Source of the DNA: Rhodospirillaceae bacterium
GTDB lineage: Bacteria; Pseudomonadota; Alphaproteobacteria; Rhodospirillales; Rhodospirillaceae
DNA length: 64,000 bases
Direction of reading: 5' to 3'
NCBI GenBank assembly: GCA_019694335.1
Contig: JAIBCD010000004.1
Coordinates: 23,353-87,352, forward strand
Position 1 is the first letter of the stretch; every line of letters starts with the position of its first letter. Below are positions 11,614-20,723 of this stretch, piece after piece. A program made the translations under genes and the position numbers. The notes under the pieces were generated by a model that did not search any database, had not been told where the DNA came from, and saw only the letters and a list, made by a program, of their open reading frames with translations.

Positions 11614-12500
11614 CGCCAGTCCTTCCTCGCGTTTTTGCGCCCATTGGGGCGGCGGCCTTTCTTCTTGACGGCGCCGCGCGTGGCGGCGCGCGCCCGTGCC
11701 GCGTCGGTCGCCGAAAAATCCGGCGTTTCCGGCAATGCCTCTTTGATTTTTTCGATCGCTTGCGCGGCGGCCGGCGGGGCGGCCGCGTCTTCCTTGAATC
11801 CGCAAGCGACCAGATCGGCAAGCATATGTTCGGGCGGCGGCGCCTTGACCTTGATGGGATCGCGCTTGGAATGCATCGGGATCGCAACCGCCCGCGCGTG
11901 CAGCATGAGTTCGCCAGCCAGTTCCTTGCGCCCATAAACCTTGTCGCCCACCACCGGGCAACCAAGCTCGGCGCAATGGATACGAATCTGGTGGGTGCGC
12001 CCGGTGTGGGGATGCAGCTCGAGCCAGGTGCGCTTGCCGTGCGGCGTGTCGATCGACCCGCGCACTTTATAGTCGGTGATCGCTTCCTGGCCGTTCCGGG
12101 GATCGGCCACCATCTTCCAGCCCGGTCCTTGCCCGATCTTGCGGATCGCCACCTTGATGCGCCCTTCGCTTTCTCTTGGTGCGCCATCCACCAGCGCCCA
12201 ATAGGTCTTGCGTACCTTGCCGCCGGCGAACATGTCGCCCACCTGGCGCAGCGCTTTGGTGTGGCGGCCGAGCACCAGGCAGCCCGAGGTGTCCCGGTCG
12301 AGGCGGTGGCACAAGGACGGCGGGCGCGGCAGGCCAAAGGTCAGGTGGACGAAACTCTCTTCCAGGTTGGGGCCGCCGCCGAAGCCGGCATGTACCGGAA
12401 TCCCCGGCGGCTTGTTGATGACCAGGATCATGCCGTCCCGGTGCAGTACGCGGGCGAGGATCTCGTCGGCCGACAGGCCTTTGGCGGCGGGATTGGGCAT
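11610..12500 (-). CDS. RluA-family RNA pseudouridine synthase
   Basis: Isomerises uridine to pseudouridine in rRNA or tRNA. The catalytic Asp is in HRLDRDTSGCLVLG. ILVINKPPGIPVHAG, HPHTGRTHQIRIH and KVYGRKEL are the other family motifs. The ATG at 12498-12500 gives 296 residues; much longer in-frame extension upstream runs antisense to other genes and is rejected. There is no S4 domain at the N-terminus, which fits RluA or RluD-like short enzymes. The C-terminus has a basic tail (RGAVKKKGRRPNGRKNARK) that may bind RNA. The target site cannot be assigned. Confidence 0.9.
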   Translation of the reverse strand: MPNPAAKGLSADEILARVLHRDGMILVINKPPGIPVHAGFGGGPNLEESFVHLTFGLPRPPSLCHRLDRDTSGCLVLGRHTKALRQVGDMFAGGKVRKTYWALVDGAPRESEGRIKVAIRKIGQGPGWKMVADPRNGQEAITDYKVRGSIDTPHGKRTWLELHPHTGRTHQIRIHCAELGCPVVGDKVYGRKELAGELMLHARAVAIPMHSKRDPIKVKAPPPEHMLADLVACGFKEDAAAPPAAAQAIEKIKEALPETPDFSATDAARARAATRGAVKKKGRRPNGRKNARKDWR

Positions 12501-12581
12501 GCGGCGGCAAGCTGAACCATAACCCGCCCCGCCGCAAGGCCCGCTATGCGGGCCGCCCGCGCGCGGGTTAGACTCCGCGCC

Positions 12582-13376
12582 ATGGAAATCACGCCCGAAA
12601 TGAAAGCCGCCCTGGTCCGCGACGATGCGGCGATCATCGGCAAGGCGTTCCCGCTGCACGGCGACAATGCCCGCGTGATCCAGGCCAATGCCCGGCACCT
12701 CGCGCTGCTCCTGCGCGACACAAACATTCCGGATCGCGCGAGCCGCGCCGCGGCCTTCGCGGAAAATCTGCTCGACGCCAATATCTATGCCCATGTCGTC
12801 GGCCGGGTGGACTGCGCGCGCGGCTGCGACCATTGCTGCAAGACCTATGTCAGCGCCTCGATCCCCGAGATCCTGTGGCTTGCCCGCGCGGTGCGCGGCA
12901 AGGCCGCCAAGACCGCGCGGGTCAACGAGGCCGCGGCCAAATCGTGCAGCGTCGAACAATATGTGCGCGAGGATTTGCGCCTGCCCTGTCCGATGCTGGA
13001 AAACCGCGGCTGTTCGGAATACCAATCGCGCCCGATGGTGTGCCGCGCGGTGCTGTCCAAGTCGCTCGACACCTGCCTCAGGATTTTCGAACTCAAGAGC
13101 GGCGAGGCGTTCACCCCCGCCGATCCCAGCGCCACGGTCAGGGCCCTCAACGTGATCATCCTGCGCGCGGGACTTATCCTCGCGGGACTGCCATATCAGC
13201 ACGTCGAGATGAACCACGCCTTGTCCATCGCCCTCGCCGACGAAACCGCCGAGACGCGCTGGCTGGCCGGCGAACCGGTGTTCGGCGCGGTCGCCATGGA
13301 TGCCGGCGATGCCAAACCTTCGCCCTTCAGCAAGATCGTCGACGGTCTGGTGGGCGCGCTCCGGCAGACCGTGTAA
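12582..13376 (+). CDS. YkgJ-family cysteine-cluster protein
   Basis: 264 residues. The metal-binding cluster is visible as CARGCDHCCKTY, then CPMLENRGCSEYQSRPMVCR, which matches the zinc/iron-chelating YkgJ (CxxCC) family; eight or so cysteines probably bind Fe-S or zinc. No catalytic role is established for the family. It is divergent from the pseudouridine synthase and lies 9 bp before the FkbM gene, so the two are probably co-transcribed. A second, different cysteine-cluster protein (YcgN type) sits at 55696. Confidence 0.82.
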   Translation: MEITPEMKAALVRDDAAIIGKAFPLHGDNARVIQANARHLALLLRDTNIPDRASRAAAFAENLLDANIYAHVVGRVDCARGCDHCCKTYVSASIPEILWLARAVRGKAAKTARVNEAAAKSCSVEQYVREDLRLPCPMLENRGCSEYQSRPMVCRAVLSKSLDTCLRIFELKSGEAFTPADPSATVRALNVIILRAGLILAGLPYQHVEMNHALSIALADETAETRWLAGEPVFGAVAMDAGDAKPSPFSKIVDGLVGALRQTV

Positions 13377-13385
13377 GAACGCCCG

Positions 13386-14102
13386 ATGAAGAAAGAGATC
13401 AGGAATTTCCTGGGCTTCTTCGGCGCCAGTCGCCCGCCTGCCGTTCCGATCGCCTGGGATCTCCGGCAGCTCCAATATGCGCAGATCCACTTCGGCATGG
13501 ACGGCGAGGACGTGCTGCTGCGCCAGATCTTCAAATTCCGCCTGGCGGAGGGCAAGCCCGGACGCTACGCGGATATCGGTTGCGCGGCGCCGGTGCACAT
13601 CTCCAACACCTATCTGCTCTACGCGCATGGCTGGCGCGGCATCGGTGTCGACGCCAATCCCGAATGGACCGGTCCATGGGCCGAGGCGCGCCCCGACGAT
13701 GTCTTTGAGAATGTCGGCGTCGGACAGGCACCGGGCACCGCCTATTGGTTCAGGCACCCCAAGAATGTCGGCATGAGCCGCATCGTTCCCACGAACACCG
13801 CGCCGGCCCCGGAGTTCACCGGGCCCGGAACGGCGGTGAGAATCGAGCGTCTCGACAATCTGTTCAGCCGACACTTCCCGGACGGCATCCTCGATGTCCT
13901 CAGCATCGACATCGAGGGCGCGGAACGCGACGCCTTGAAGTCCAACGACTGGCGGCGCTGGCGCCCCGGCGTGATCATCATGGAAGCCCATGGATTCACC
14001 TTCGACCAGCCGCGCCACGAACCGGCGGTCGCCTACCTTTACGAACAGGGCTACCGTCTCACGGATAAGATCGGCGCCAATGTGGTGTTGCGCCCCGCGT
14101 GA
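13386..14102 (+). CDS. FkbM-family methyltransferase
   Basis: 238 residues. The SAM-binding motif is YADIGCAAP, followed by GIGVDANPEW; LSIDIEGAERDAL is the FkbM-family post-motif, and RIERLDNLF precedes it. FkbM proteins O-methylate sugars or polyketides; the acceptor here is unknown. Neighbouring TPR/glycosyltransferase-like genes make a glycan substrate reasonable, but this is inference. The ATG at 13386 begins directly after the YkgJ gene. Confidence 0.87.
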   Translation: MKKEIRNFLGFFGASRPPAVPIAWDLRQLQYAQIHFGMDGEDVLLRQIFKFRLAEGKPGRYADIGCAAPVHISNTYLLYAHGWRGIGVDANPEWTGPWAEARPDDVFENVGVGQAPGTAYWFRHPKNVGMSRIVPTNTAPAPEFTGPGTAVRIERLDNLFSRHFPDGILDVLSIDIEGAERDALKSNDWRRWRPGVIIMEAHGFTFDQPRHEPAVAYLYEQGYRLTDKIGANVVLRPA

Positions 14103-14110
14103 GCGGGCGT

Positions 14111-14163
14111 TTGGCGCGTGCCCGGCCGGAAAACCGGTTTCCTCTTTTCCCGGACACGCTTTA
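14111..14163 (+). repeat. Intergenic palindromic repeat, copy 1
   Basis: First of six copies of one repeat family. Outer arms GCGTG (14116-14120) and CACGC (14155-14159); inner arms GGAAAA (14128-14133) and TTTTCC (14145-14150) around the core ccggtttcctc. It lies between the FkbM gene and tRNA-Leu. Confidence 0.8.
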
Positions 14164-14189
14164 GGGTGTGCCCCACCAGCTCCTTATGT

Positions 14190-14278
14190 GCCCGCTTGGC
14201 GGAATTGGTAGACGCAACGGACTTAAAATCCGTAGTCCCGCAAGGGACGTGCCGGTTCAAGTCCGGCAGTGGGCACCA
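14190..14278 (+). tRNA. tRNA-Leu (anticodon TAA)
   Basis: Cloverleaf folds by eye. The acceptor GCCCGCT (14190-14196) pairs with AGTGGGC (14268-14274), then discriminator A and an encoded CCA. The anticodon stem acgga/tccgt holds loop CTTAAAA, giving TAA. A long variable arm (tcccgcaaggga) identifies a type-II tRNA, as leucine requires. T-loop GTTCAAGTC is normal. It stands alone. Confidence 0.97.
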
Positions 14279-14312
14279 TGTTTACCGGCTCTCTCACCCG
14301 ATCCCCTGACGC

Positions 14313-15896
14313 ATGTCGCCTGATCAGCATCACACTGCCGACGACCGGGACGCGGCCGAACGCGCGCTGCGCGACGCCCTTGACCGGAATGCGGGAGATC
14401 GGGCCACAGTCATATCTCTCGCGGATCTCCTCCAGCAGCAGGGGAAACCCGGCGAAGCGGAGGCCTTGCTGGCGGCGGCCGCGGAGTCCGCGCCGCATCA
14501 AGACCTGCTCTACCGCCTGGCCACACTCCAATATGCGCGGCAAGCCCTCGCCGCCTGCGAACGAACCCTGGACAGCCTAGTTTCGATAGCGCCCAGCCAA
14601 ACGGATCTGGCGACATACCGTCTCCTGGCAAAACTTAAATTGACCGCGCAACGACCCGATGAGGCACGGGCCGTAATGGCGCGCGGCGTACAGGCTCACC
14701 CCGGCGCGATCGAGTTCTTCGCTGCCTACACCGACCTGCTGGAGCCCAAGGAGCGCATCGCCACACTTGAAAAATATCTGCGGCGCATGAGCGCGGATCC
14801 CGGCAGAACCGCCTACCTGCTACTGCGTCTCACCACCTGCCAGGCGTCCGAGCGGCGGCGCGCCCGGGGGCTGCTCTCCGATTTCGGCGTGTCCTGGCCC
14901 GACACTTATCAATGGCCCGATTACGAATCTCTGCCGCGCCTGCGCGAAACGCTAATGGCGGAAATAAACGGCGGCTCGCGGCGGGCGACGGCGCGGCTCG
15001 ATCTCGCGTATATCGCCGTCGCCGAAGGCGCCTGGGACACCGCCGACGACCATCTCGGCAATCTGCGCAGCGGCCCCAAGCGGACACCCGCGGATTTCAC
15101 CGCGTTCGGACGCCAGTTTCACGCCACGCTCGACGCCATGGGGGAGGATGAGATTTCTGGCCCGCTTGCGCCGGTGCAGCGTATCGCCACACCGGCGTTT
15201 CAGTCCGGCGAAACACTCTATGTGGCGAGCGATCCAAAATACTTCATGCGCTTCACCCTGCCGTTTATCGCGCAGTTCGAAGCCGCCGCGGTCGCGATCG
15301 ATTTCCATGCGCATCTTCTCGACGGCGATCCCACCCAATGGGCTGACGCCGCGGCCGCGATCGCTGGCCTGACGAAAGTTCGTGTCACTTTGACCGCCGA
15401 ACAATCCAACGCCGCGGACAAGGGCATTGCCCACGCACGGCGATACTATCACGCGGTGAGATACATTCGCCTTTCCGAGGAGTTGCGGCGGTCGCGGCGG
15501 CCGATGTGGATACTCGATGCCGATGCACAATTGCACGGCGACCCCCGGCCGCTGCTGTCGTCGATCAATCGGTACGATGTCGCCTTCAAAACTTATCCTT
15601 GCGCGTTCGACCCGGTGCTGAAGATCGACGCCTGTTGTGTCGGTGTTTCGCCCACGCCACTGGGGCTCGCATTCGCGCGGCGCGTGGCGGCCTATATCGC
15701 CTACTGGAAAAACAAGGGAACCTGGGAATGGGGCGTGGACCAGCTGGGCCTGTTTTCCAGCTTCGCGCACATGAACGAGCAGGGCCGAGGGCCCGCAACC
15801 CTGTTTCTTGACGACGTTGCGGTAAGCCGCAGATCGGAAGCCACGGGCGTTTTTCATTTCCTGCCCGGAATCGGAAAGTTCGCCCAAGCCGGATGA
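14313..15896 (+). CDS. TPR protein with C-terminal glycosyltransferase-like region
   Basis: 527 residues, cytoplasmic by absence of a signal peptide. Residues about 10-290 are alanine-rich helical repeats of TPR type (LADLLQQQGKPGEAEALL, KLKLTAQRPDEARAVM). From about residue 300 the fold changes: FQSGETLYVASDPKYFMRF, then RRPMWILDADAQLHGDP, where the DAD could be the metal-binding DxD of a GT-A transferase. GTWEWGVDQLGLFSSF also recalls that fold. It is likely a glycan-related protein, but catalytic function is not proven. It starts 35 bp after tRNA-Leu. Confidence 0.6.
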   Translation: MSPDQHHTADDRDAAERALRDALDRNAGDRATVISLADLLQQQGKPGEAEALLAAAAESAPHQDLLYRLATLQYARQALAACERTLDSLVSIAPSQTDLATYRLLAKLKLTAQRPDEARAVMARGVQAHPGAIEFFAAYTDLLEPKERIATLEKYLRRMSADPGRTAYLLLRLTTCQASERRRARGLLSDFGVSWPDTYQWPDYESLPRLRETLMAEINGGSRRATARLDLAYIAVAEGAWDTADDHLGNLRSGPKRTPADFTAFGRQFHATLDAMGEDEISGPLAPVQRIATPAFQSGETLYVASDPKYFMRFTLPFIAQFEAAAVAIDFHAHLLDGDPTQWADAAAAIAGLTKVRVTLTAEQSNAADKGIAHARRYYHAVRYIRLSEELRRSRRPMWILDADAQLHGDPRPLLSSINRYDVAFKTYPCAFDPVLKIDACCVGVSPTPLGLAFARRVAAYIAYWKNKGTWEWGVDQLGLFSSFAHMNEQGRGPATLFLDDVAVSRRSEATGVFHFLPGIGKFAQAG

Positions 15897-15917
15897 GGCG
15901 GTCGATGCCGGACCGCG

Positions 15918-16664
15918 CTATTCCACATCCGCCGGCACGCCGTATTTTTCGAATTGCGCGGCCACACCGGCGTTGATTGCCTCGGCGGCGGCGATGTCGG
16001 TGGCGCCCGTGCTGTCGCCCTTCATGCGCTTGGCGACGCCGCGCCCGAACAGGGACGACGCGCTTTGCGGCGTGAGCTTCAGCGCCGCGTCATAGTCGGC
16101 GATGGCCTGGTCGGGCTGCTTCAGCTTCAGATATGCGAGCGCGCGGCTCGCCAGCGTCACGGCGTCGGCCGCATGGAGCTTGAGGGACTGGGTGCAGTCG
16201 CCAACCGCTTCCGATAGATCGCCCATCAGCACCTTGGTCCAGCAGCGCGCGTTCCAGGCATTGGCGTAATCGGGGTCGAGCGCGATCGCCCGGTCGAGAT
16301 CGGCGAGCGCCAGGTCGTAGCGCTGTTGTTCGCCATAGAGCACCGCGCGGTTGTGGAGCGCGCGGGAATTGGTGTCGCTGAGGTGGACCGCCTGATCGTA
16401 GTCGTCCATGGCGTGCACCAGGTCACCCTGGCGCCGGAAGGCCGCGCCGCGGTTGCTGAACGCCCGCGACAACCCGTCGGCCGGCTCGTAACCGGACTCG
16501 ATGATGGCGGTGCAGGCCGTGATGCGGGTATCGGGCGCGGCGGTACTGCACACCTCCCAGCGGGCGGTGCGCTTGGAGAGCACGAGCATCATCACCACGC
16601 CCACCACGAACGCGGCGCCCAGGAGAATGCGCTTCATGCCTTCGGAGCGGTTGCGCCGGAACAT
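15918..16664 (-). CDS. Membrane-anchored TPR protein
   Basis: 248 residues. A basic N-terminus (MFRRNRSEGMKR) precedes one hydrophobic segment (ILLGAAFVVGVVMMLVL), so it is anchored with the repeats outside the cytoplasm. At least four TPR units follow (AFSNRGAAFRRQGDL, ALHNRAVLYGEQQRY, AWNARCWTKVLMGD, ASRALAYLKLKQPD). Such proteins act as scaffolds; no partner is evident. An internal ATG ten codons in is an alternative start. Confidence 0.75.
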   Translation of the reverse strand: MFRRNRSEGMKRILLGAAFVVGVVMMLVLSKRTARWEVCSTAAPDTRITACTAIIESGYEPADGLSRAFSNRGAAFRRQGDLVHAMDDYDQAVHLSDTNSRALHNRAVLYGEQQRYDLALADLDRAIALDPDYANAWNARCWTKVLMGDLSEAVGDCTQSLKLHAADAVTLASRALAYLKLKQPDQAIADYDAALKLTPQSASSLFGRGVAKRMKGDSTGATDIAAAEAINAGVAAQFEKYGVPADVE

Positions 16665-16784
16665 AGGAATGCAAAGTCCTCTCTGCTTCTCTCATAGAAT
16701 ATAAGGAGCGGCTTTCCGTGCGAAAGACCCTGGATGTGGACGGCGCATTGAACCGCGCGGGAGCAACGCTATATATCTCCCCTC

Positions 16785-17786
16785 ATGGCTGTCCTCTCCG
16801 TCCTCGACCTAGCGCCAATCCCGGAAGGGTCGAACCCGGCGCAGTCCTTGCGCAATTCCCTGGATTTGGCGCAGCACGCCGAACGCTGGGACTACAAGCG
16901 TTTCTGGCTGGCCGAGCACCACAATATGGCGGGAATCGCCAGCGCCGCGACCTCGGTTGCCATTGGCTATGTCGCGGGCGGCACCCGCACCATCCGGGTC
17001 GGCGCCGGCGGCATCATGTTGCCCAATCATTCTCCCTTGGTGATCGCCGAGCAGTTCGGCACGCTGGAATCCCTGTATCCGGGGCGTATCGACCTGGGGC
17101 TCGGCCGGGCGCCGGGCACCGATCAGCGGACCTGGCGGGCGCTGCGGCGCGACGCGAGCGCCGCCGACAACTTCCCCAGCGACGTGCAGGAACTGCAGAT
17201 TCTGCTGGGCCCCTCCCTGCCCGGCCAGAAGATCCACGCCATCCCCGGCATGGGCACCGAAGTGCCGCTGTGGATTCTGGGGTCCAGCCTGTTCGGCGCG
17301 CAGCTCGCGGCCATGCTCGGCCTGCCGTTCGCCTTCGCCTCGCACTTCGCGCCCGAAATGCTGGCGGACGCCATCGGGGTCTACCGCCGCGGCTTCAAGC
17401 CCTCGAAGCAGCTTGCGAGGCCTTATGTTATGGTCGGCTGCAATGTGGTCGCGGCCGATACGACAGAAGAAGCGAAATTCCTGTTCACCTCGATGCAGCA
17501 GGCCGTCGCCCGCATCGTGCGCGGCGCGCGCGGCGCGCGCGGTCAGTTGCCGCCGCCGCGCACGGACATGGAGAATTTCTGGACGCCGGACGAGGAAGCC
17601 CAAAGCGAGAGCCGGTTGCGCTATGCCTTCGTCGGCGACGAGGACGGCGTGCGGCGGCAACTCGCGACATTCATCGCCGATACCGGCGCGGACGAGGTGA
17701 TGGTCAGCGCCATGATCCACGACCACGCCGCGCGATTGCGGTCGTATGAATTGCTGGCCGACGCCGGAAAGAAACTGGGCGTCTAG
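16785..17786 (+). CDS. LLM-class flavin-dependent oxidoreductase (YhbW-like)
   Basis: 333 residues of the bacterial luciferase-like superfamily. [12 protein letters not shown] at the start, [35 protein letters not shown] and [13 protein letters not shown] are the hallmarks of the YhbW subgroup, which uses FMNH2 to oxidise an unknown substrate. The true luciferase alpha/beta pair is absent. Its TAG overlaps the GTG start of the metallophosphoesterase by one base, implying an operon. Confidence 0.9.
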   Translation: MAVLSVLDLAPIPEGSNPAQSLRNSLDLAQHAERWDYKRFWLAEHHNMAGIASAATSVAIGYVAGGTRTIRVGAGGIMLPNHSPLVIAEQFGTLESLYPGRIDLGLGRAPGTDQRTWRALRRDASAADNFPSDVQELQILLGPSLPGQKIHAIPGMGTEVPLWILGSSLFGAQLAAMLGLPFAFASHFAPEMLADAIGVYRRGFKPSKQLARPYVMVGCNVVAADTTEEAKFLFTSMQQAVARIVRGARGARGQLPPPRTDMENFWTPDEEAQSESRLRYAFVGDEDGVRRQLATFIADTGADEVMVSAMIHDHAARLRSYELLADAGKKLGV

Positions 17787-18946
17787 TGGCGCGTCAGGTT
17801 TCCATCATCGTCGGCATCCTCGCCTTGCTCAACGCCTTCGGCGCCTGGCGGGTGATGGCGCGCATTCCCTGGGCCGGCGACCACCCTGCCCTCGCCTGGC
17901 TGACCGCGCTCGGGTTCTTCGCGCTCCAGATGGCGGGGCCGTTCGGCGATCACTTGTGGTTCCCCGCCATGCGCCGCGCCGGCCTTGGCCTTATCGTGCG
18001 CGTCGTCGACTGGATTTCGCACCTCGCCTTCGGCGCCATGTCGCTGATGGTCGTCTTCGCCATCGTCCTCGATGCCGTGACTATTCCCTGGCGGCTGATT
18101 GCCCCGCCGGCGGACCCCCTCGCCTTCGACCGCGCCGCCCTGATGACGATGGGCGCCGCGATCATCGTCACGATGGTTATCGGTATCTGGCAGGCACGCC
18201 GCGGACCCGTTGTGCATGTGACCGAAGTCCCCCTTGCCAACCTGCCACCCGCTTTCGACGGCTTCCGCATCGCGCAGATTTCCGACTTGCACGTCGGCCC
18301 CACCATCGGCCGCGGCTATGTTCGGAGTGTCGTGGACATGGTGAACGGAACCACACCCGACATGATCGCCCTGACCGGCGACTTCGCCGATAGCAACCCG
18401 GATGATGTGGAACAGGAAATCGCGCCGCTGGCGGGCCTCAAGGCCACGCACGGCGCCTATTTTGTCACCGGCAATCACGAGTATTTCTGGGATGCGGCCG
18501 CCTGGATGGCCGCGTTCCGCCGCATGGGCGCGAAGGTGCTCACCAATGAGCACATCATCCTCCGGCGCGGCACGGACGCCATGGTCGTGGCCGGCGTCAC
18601 CGATTACTCGACGCGGCGCATGGGCCCACCGCACGGCTCGAACCCGGCCGGGGCGCTGGCGGGAGCGCCCGACACCATGAAGATTCTCCTCGCCCACCAG
18701 CCCGCGAGCCATGTCGCGGCCGAGAAAGCCGGCGCGGACCTGCAACTATCCGGACATACCCACTCCGGCCAATACTTCCCGTTCAACCTGATGATCGGCT
18801 GGTTCCAGCGCTACTACAAAGGCCTCAACCGTCACGGTGCCCTGTGGATTTATGTCAACCAAGGCACCGGGTACTGGGGCCCGCCCTTGCGGACGGGCGT
18901 CCCGGCCGAAGTCACGCTGCTGATCTTGAGGCGCACGCCTAGTTGA
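17786..18946 (+). CDS. Membrane metallophosphoesterase (YaeI/YkuE-like)
   Basis: 386 residues with a GTG start at 17786 that overlaps the LLM stop. About four hydrophobic segments occupy residues 1-145. A calcineurin-type phosphoesterase domain follows: QISDLHVGP (DxH), TGDFAD (GD), GNHEYF (GNHE) and SGHTHSGQ (GHxH), all metal ligands intact. Relatives remove phosphate from lipid A precursors or phospholipids at the membrane; the substrate is open. Its 3' end overlaps the convergent GyrI-like gene by 8 nt. Confidence 0.88.
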   Translation: MARQVSIIVGILALLNAFGAWRVMARIPWAGDHPALAWLTALGFFALQMAGPFGDHLWFPAMRRAGLGLIVRVVDWISHLAFGAMSLMVVFAIVLDAVTIPWRLIAPPADPLAFDRAALMTMGAAIIVTMVIGIWQARRGPVVHVTEVPLANLPPAFDGFRIAQISDLHVGPTIGRGYVRSVVDMVNGTTPDMIALTGDFADSNPDDVEQEIAPLAGLKATHGAYFVTGNHEYFWDAAAWMAAFRRMGAKVLTNEHIILRRGTDAMVVAGVTDYSTRRMGPPHGSNPAGALAGAPDTMKILLAHQPASHVAAEKAGADLQLSGHTHSGQYFPFNLMIGWFQRYYKGLNRHGALWIYVNQGTGYWGPPLRTGVPAEVTLLILRRTPS

Positions 18947-19406
18947 GCGGCCGATAGAATTCCGTGCGCCAGGTCTTGGGGTCGGGATTGGAATCCGGCC
19001 CGGTCACATAGACCTCCCAGAGATCGCCCTTCGGCGTATGCCCCTGGGCTTCGATCCATTTCATGAATTCGCCCCAGGCGCTGCCAAGTTTTTCATACGG
19101 CCCGTGATAGACCGCATGCGCCACCTTGCCGGCGGGCAGCGTGCCGGGCTTCACGCGCCCGGCGGGTTTCACCTCTGCCGGCACCACCACGCCCACCTCG
19201 AAATCGAACGTGCTGTCCGGCACCTTGAAGTGATGGGTGAACCAGGCGCCGCTCACTTTGAGGCCTTGCGCGGCCACTTTTTCGCGTACCTCCCCGATGC
19301 CGGCGCCCATAACCTTCATAATCTCGGACGCCGGCACGGTCAGGTGAATCACCGCGGTCAGTTGCCGCGGTGAGTCAATGATCTCGGTTTTATCGAGCAT
19401 CGGCAT
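18939..19406 (-). CDS. GyrI-like effector-binding domain protein
   Basis: 155 residues that match the stand-alone GyrI-like/AraC effector-binding fold: repeated beta-alpha-beta pattern, VAHAVYHGPYEKLGSAWGEFMKWIEAQG and LWEVYVTGPDSNPDPKTWRTEFYRPL, the usual strand-helix block with a closing YxPL. These domains bind small hydrophobic ligands. It is the last gene of a three-gene leftward operon (TetR regulator, SRPBCC protein, this gene; gaps 26 and 14 bp), so it probably senses or neutralises the same class of compound. Confidence 0.82.
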   Translation of the reverse strand: MPMLDKTEIIDSPRQLTAVIHLTVPASEIMKVMGAGIGEVREKVAAQGLKVSGAWFTHHFKVPDSTFDFEVGVVVPAEVKPAGRVKPGTLPAGKVAHAVYHGPYEKLGSAWGEFMKWIEAQGHTPKGDLWEVYVTGPDSNPDPKTWRTEFYRPLN

Positions 19407-19420
19407 GATCCTTCATTTTC

Positions 19421-19918
19421 TTAGAGGGTTTTCGCGAGCGCTTCGAGCTGACCGGCGCAGACGCCCCAGCCTTCATGGAAGCCCATCTTCTCGTGGGTCG
19501 CGCGGTCTTCCGCGGTCCAATGGCGCGCGATGGCGGTGTAGCGGGTCTTGCCGCCGCCAATATCCTCAAACGTGACGATCGCGGTCATGAACGGCTTGCC
19601 CGAGGGCTCCCAGGCGGCGGTATAGGCGTCGGTGAACACCAGCTTTTCGTTGGGGATCACTTCGAGATAGACGCCGGGGCAGCGGATTTCCTCGCCCGCG
19701 GGCGATTTCATGATGAGCAGGCTGGAGCCGCCGGCGCGCGGGTCGGCCTCCACATGCGGCACGGTATACGGCTTGGGGGCGAACCACTGCTTCATCAGCT
19801 CGGGCGTGGTCCAGCATTTGAATAGCTTCTCGCGCGGTACGTCCATGATGCGGGTGAGGACCAAGTCCTTTTCCGGATTGGCGGCAACGGTAACCGTGGT
19901 GTTGACGCTGGCGTCCAT
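19421..19918 (-). CDS. SRPBCC / AHSA1-domain protein
   Basis: 165 residues in the START-like SRPBCC fold of the AHSA1 (activator of Hsp90 ATPase) C-terminal type: LTRIMDVPREKLFKCWTTPELMKQWFAP at the start, FTDAYTAAWEP in the middle and the C-terminal helix WGVCAGQLEALAKTL. The fold makes a hydrophobic ligand pocket. The ATG at 19916-19918 is chosen because upstream in-frame codons overlap the TetR gene in another frame. Middle gene of the TetR operon. Confidence 0.85.
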   Translation of the reverse strand: MDASVNTTVTVAANPEKDLVLTRIMDVPREKLFKCWTTPELMKQWFAPKPYTVPHVEADPRAGGSSLLIMKSPAGEEIRCPGVYLEVIPNEKLVFTDAYTAAWEPSGKPFMTAIVTFEDIGGGKTRYTAIARHWTAEDRATHEKMGFHEGWGVCAGQLEALAKTL

Positions 19919-19944
19919 GATGCGGCTCCCCGATTTATGTCGTG

Positions 19945-20562
19945 TTAGTGGTTGAGTGGTGTGACCGGAAACAGGCTTTCGATATAGCGCCGCAGGTGGG
20001 CCAGGCTCTCCTTCGCCACCGCGGGGTCGTGTTTGGCTTTGGTGAAAATGAAGGCGCCCTGCAGTACCGACTGCATGTGGTAGCCGAGACTCTCCGGCGT
20101 CCACGGCGCATCAGGCGCATATCTTTCCTTGGCGCTCGCGATGTCGCGGGCGAGCTCGCGCACATGGTTGGACATGCCGCGCTCGCAGGCCGCAGCGAGA
20201 TCCGGGTGCGTGTCGTAGACCTCCTGCACCATGGTGCCGAGCAGGCAGGTGTACTGGGGGATCTCGCCGGCGAGCATGGCGGCGCGGAAATCCACATAGC
20301 CGAGCACGCGGTCGCGCGGATCGGGGAGCGCGCGATAGGCGGCGGCCGCGAAGATCGCGGTCGCCATTTCATCGAAGTCTTCCGCCGCCGCGATACCGAG
20401 CTGCTCCTTGCCGGCGAAGTGATGGAAAAAGCCACCCTTGGTCACACCCGCGGCCGCGCAGATGTCATCCACTGTCGTGGCGCTATAGCCCTTGGCCCGA
20501 ATCACGGTTCGGGCGGCGGCGAGAAGTCTGGTCCTGGTCTCGATTGCGTTTCTGGGAGGCAT
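19945..20562 (-). CDS. TetR-family repressor, first gene of a small operon
   Basis: 205 residues. The N-terminal helix-turn-helix is clear (ETRTRLLAAARTVIRAKGYSATTVDDICAAAGVTKGGFFHHFAGKEQL), with the ligand-binding C-terminus of the TetR_C class. Immediately in front of the start is an 18-bp near-perfect palindrome (20568-20585) of TetR-operator form, so the gene very likely represses itself and the two ligand-pocket proteins behind it. The inducer is unknown. Confidence 0.93.
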   Translation of the reverse strand: MPPRNAIETRTRLLAAARTVIRAKGYSATTVDDICAAAGVTKGGFFHHFAGKEQLGIAAAEDFDEMATAIFAAAAYRALPDPRDRVLGYVDFRAAMLAGEIPQYTCLLGTMVQEVYDTHPDLAAACERGMSNHVRELARDIASAKERYAPDAPWTPESLGYHMQSVLQGAFIFTKAKHDPAVAKESLAHLRRYIESLFPVTPLNH

Positions 20563-20567
20563 TTTAA

Positions 20568-20585
20568 ATACCGACTAGTTGGTAT
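20568..20585. promoter_or_regulatory. TetR operator palindrome
   Basis: ATACCGACTAGTTGGTAT reads as its own complement at 16 of 18 positions (only one G/A pair differs). It lies 5 bp upstream of the TetR start. The rightward TATAAT (20587-20592) begins just beyond it, so bound repressor could affect transcription in both directions. Confidence 0.85.
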
Positions 20586-20615
20586 GTATAATGCCCGACG
20601 ATGGGGATTGGTCAA
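20586..20615 (-). promoter_or_regulatory. Probable promoter of the TetR operon
   Basis: On the minus strand TTGACC (20615-20610) is followed by TATACA (20590-20585) at 19-nt spacing, with the operator covering the expected start point. Architecture is typical of an auto-repressed TetR gene; exact -10 is uncertain because of the long spacing. Confidence 0.4.
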
Positions 20616-20723
20616 CGCCCTTTCGAAAGCCGCGGATTTTTCCGGGCACTAAATGTAGTACTGCAAGCGAAGCGAGTAGACCTCTGGTAGACTTCTTTAA
20701 AAGGGGATCTTCCTGGGGGAGCC

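Noticed and set aside
11610..14018. Upstream extension of the pseudouridine synthase to 802 codons
   Set aside because: The extra part runs antisense to the YkgJ and FkbM genes; the normal fold starts at 12500.
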